A DNA stretch of 64,000 nt from assembly GCA_028554795.2 (NCBI GenBank), contig CM068825.1, forward strand, positions 157,419,053 to 157,483,052, read 5' to 3'. The notes under the pieces were generated by a model. The model was not told where the DNA came from and did no database searches. It was given only the letters and a program-made list of their open reading frames with translations. Below, in pieces: positions 62,176 to 64,000 of this stretch. Within the stretch, counting starts at the first letter, position 1, and every line of letters starts with the position of its first letter. The translations under genes and the position numbers were made by a program. The DNA comes from Sinohyriopsis cumingii (Eukaryota; Mollusca; Bivalvia; Unionida; Unionidae).

Positions 62176-63864
62176 ATGCCTCGAAAGTGTGTTAATACCG
62201 CGGACAATTTTTGCTATATTTGTGGGGAAGTGACGTTTGCCAACCAGAAGAAAAGTATCAATTCTCAAGTGAAGAAGGCATATCATCTTTACTTCGGATG
62301 CAAGGTTGGTGACCAAGACAAGCCTTGGGCTCCGCATATATGCTGTGCTACATGTACAACACAGCTTTCACAGTGGTTGAATTGCAAAAGGTCATCAATG
62401 CCGTTTGCAGTCCCAATGGTGTGGAGAGAGCCAAGCAACCACCTAAATGACTGTTACTTCTGCTTGGTTCCTCCTCTTTCCGGCGGAATAACGAAGCGAA
62501 AGAAGTCGAGAATAGTCTACCCAAACATTCCGTCTGCATTGAGACCAGTTCCACATGGTGAGGGACTTCCTATTCCAGAACCTCCAGCAGAATATTCTCT
62601 TGATTCATCTGACGAAGACAAAGGTGAGTCGACCTGTTCTTCTCCTGGTCCATCAGCATGCAGTGATCCAGATTTTCACTGTGGTGCATCATCAACCCCA
62701 CACAGAATAACACAGGAAGAACTAAATGACCTGATTCGTGATTTGGACTTATCAAAGAACAAGGCAGAATTGCTAGGATCAAGACTCCAACAATGGAATC
62801 TTCTAGAAGAAGATGTCACAATTACTGCATATCGAAAGCGCCACCAGCAATTGGAGCCTTTCTTCAGAAAGGAAAGTAATCTGATATTCTGTTCCGATAT
62901 TGAGGGCCTCATGAATGCTTTAAAAATCACTCATGACCCACAAGAATGGAGACTATTTGTGGACTCTTCGAAACTGAGTCTCAAGGCTGTGCTTTTGCGC
63001 AATGGAAACATTCTTCCATCTATTCCAGTAGCGTATGCTGTCCACATGAAAGAGACATACGATAACTTAAGGCAGCTACTGAATTCCATTGAGTATAACA
63101 AGTACAGCTGGCACCTCTGTGGTGATTTGAAGGTAGTTGCCCTTTTAATGGGACTGCAGCAAGGATATACAAAATACATGTGTTTCTTATGCGAGTGGGA
63201 TAGCCGAGCAAGGGAAATGCACTACATGAGGAAGGAATGGACTCACAGGCAGAATGTAGCCATTGGAGAGAAGAATATCCAACACCCAGCTCTGGTTGTG
63301 GCTCAGAAAATCTTGCTACCACCCCTTCACATCAAACTAGGTTTGATGAAGAACTTCGTGAAAGCCATTGACCGGACTTTGCCAGCATTCCGATACCTGC
63401 ATGAAAAATTCCCTCGACTCAGCGAAGCAAAGATTAAAGAGGGAGGTTTTGTGGGTCCTCAGATTCGAGAGCTTTTCAAAGATGACCGGTTCAACAACTT
63501 GCTGGAAGGTGACGCGAAACAAGCATGGAATGCTTTTCGCCTAGTTTCTACAAACTTCCTCGGAAATGTTAGGGCAGAAAACTATAAGGAACTAGTAGAA
63601 GACATGTTGATGAAGTATAAGAAACTTGGCTGCAATATGTCTCTAAAGATTCACTTCCTTCATTCCCATTTGGATTTCTTTCCTAGCAACTGTGGTATTG
63701 TTAGTGATGAACACGGCGAACGTTTTCATCAAGATATCGCAACAATGGAACAAAGATACCAGGGAAAATGGTCCACTACAATGCTGGCTGACTACTGCTG
63801 GACACTCCTCAGAGATGCTCCCGAACAGCTGTACAAGAGACAGGCGAAGAAATCTAAGATGTAG
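62176..63864 (+). CDS. Intact 562-aa transposase-like protein of unnamed family
   Basis: A single exon runs from ATG 62176 to TAG 63864. The N-terminus is a Cys/His module (C-Y-I-C-G-E, H-L-Y-F-G-C, H-I-C-C-A-T-C; then C-Y-F-C-L), probably zinc-binding. An acidic Ser/Pro linker follows (residues about 135-175), then a conserved core. The core has L-F-V-D-S-S-K (about 263), L-C-G-D-L-K-V-V-A-L-L-M-G (about 315), C-F-L-C-E-W-D-S-R-A (about 335), L-P-P-L-H-I-K-L-G-L-M-K-N-F-V, and S-D-E-H-G-E-R-F-H-Q-D-I near the end. The spaced Asp, Asp and Glu with a C-x2-C between resemble a DDE transposase, but that catalytic assignment is inference. I recall similar predicted proteins in arthropods and cnidarians without a functional name. 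Confidence 0.8.
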   Translation: MPRKCVNTADNFCYICGEVTFANQKKSINSQVKKAYHLYFGCKVGDQDKPWAPHICCATCTTQLSQWLNCKRSSMPFAVPMVWREPSNHLNDCYFCLVPPLSGGITKRKKSRIVYPNIPSALRPVPHGEGLPIPEPPAEYSLDSSDEDKGESTCSSPGPSACSDPDFHCGASSTPHRITQEELNDLIRDLDLSKNKAELLGSRLQQWNLLEEDVTITAYRKRHQQLEPFFRKESNLIFCSDIEGLMNALKITHDPQEWRLFVDSSKLSLKAVLLRNGNILPSIPVAYAVHMKETYDNLRQLLNSIEYNKYSWHLCGDLKVVALLMGLQQGYTKYMCFLCEWDSRAREMHYMRKEWTHRQNVAIGEKNIQHPALVVAQKILLPPLHIKLGLMKNFVKAIDRTLPAFRYLHEKFPRLSEAKIKEGGFVGPQIRELFKDDRFNNLLEGDAKQAWNAFRLVSTNFLGNVRAENYKELVEDMLMKYKKLGCNMSLKIHFLHSHLDFFPSNCGIVSDEHGERFHQDIATMEQRYQGKWSTTMLADYCWTLLRDAPEQLYKRQAKKSKM

Positions 63865-64000
63865 TCAATGACTTGATTTTTTATAGGTAGGCTATTACAG
63901 TTGACCTTTTACTATTGGAATGCATTTCGTTATGTAAACATTAATTTCTTGCAGATTACAAAAAAACTAGAGCCAATTTTGCAATTTGACTGTCATATTC
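63865..64000 (+). other. 3' region of the transposon to window edge
   Basis: There is no canonical AATAAA after the stop. The end carries the partial inverted-repeat match described for copy B. Confidence 0.5.

Larger units (their letters stand above)
61682..64000 (+). mobile_element. DNA transposon copy B, complete 5' end, reaches window edge
   Basis: It begins CACTGGTCAACAGTG, followed by 494 bp of 5' region identical in layout to copy A, and an intact gene. The last 45 bases of the window (agagccaat...catattc) match the complement of 61752-61797 near the 5' end. They share AGAGCCAAT and a 13-of-16 match over the final 16 bases, so the window seems to end inside a diverged terminal inverted repeat. 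If so, the element should end about 70 bp past the edge and be about 2.4 kb long. Confidence 0.75.

Overview
The window is AT-rich animal DNA. It contains split genes with GT-AG introns, many tRNA-derived SINEs, LINEs, LTR elements, a broken Polinton/Maverick and numerous mini- and microsatellites. The SINE body (glycine-box-like centre, 'ggcgttaaacc', CAA-rich tail), the degenerate 'gaccttgac' repeats and tandem aquaporin-8-like genes suggest a marine lophotrochozoan, most likely a mollusc and possibly a bivalve. That placement is an inference from repeat style and is not proven.

Host genes. Two aquaporin-8-like genes lie in tandem on the minus strand. Gene 1 has exons at 36226-36012, 29720-29594, 29147-28936 and 28451-28298 (235 codons plus stop). 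Gene 2 has exons at 61387-61191, 57532-57406, 54110-53899 and 53376-53226 (228 codons plus stop). All introns are GT-AG with identical phases, and both NPA boxes are present. Introns, 5' UTRs and several kb of 3' flank are also recognisably duplicated (about 21.4-36.6 kb versus 48.9-61.7 kb). Traces at 0.96-1.1 kb (gene-upstream type) and 19.5-20.6 kb (3'-flank type) imply a third unit whose exons lie left of the window.

Mobile DNA, left to right. (a) 1-962 and 61682-64000 hold two near-identical copies of a DNA transposon in opposite orientation. The right copy has a TATA box and an intact 562-codon gene of a family I recognise only as an uncharacterised transposase-like protein. (b) About 1.1-14.3 kb is a decayed Polinton/adintovirus-like element. 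It retains protein-primed DNA polymerase B pieces, a CCHC protein, a BIR-domain protein, a packaging ATPase, hydrophobic core peptides, a chromodomain integrase, penton-like and pVI-like proteins and the start of the major capsid protein. (c) About 14.3-19.2 kb is a LINE 5' part with monomer-like repeats, ORF1 and the endonuclease start, interrupted by two short elements with conserved hairpin 3' ends. (d) 31.5-34.6 kb is an L2/CR1-like LINE inside intron 1 of aquaporin gene 1. (e) 45.5-48.3 kb carries a Ty3/gypsy relic with integrase before reverse transcriptase, next to another polymerase B fragment. (f) 54.7-57.0 kb is a small LTR-gag-LTR element inside intron 2 of aquaporin gene 2. One SINE family recurs at seven sites, and three of these insertions have readable target-site duplications inside other elements, which gives a relative chronology.

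Only the two aquaporin genes and the 562-codon transposon gene look intact. Nearly all other coding matter is fossil, with stops and frameshifts noted per entry. All family calls are from sequence reading alone; no database search was run.
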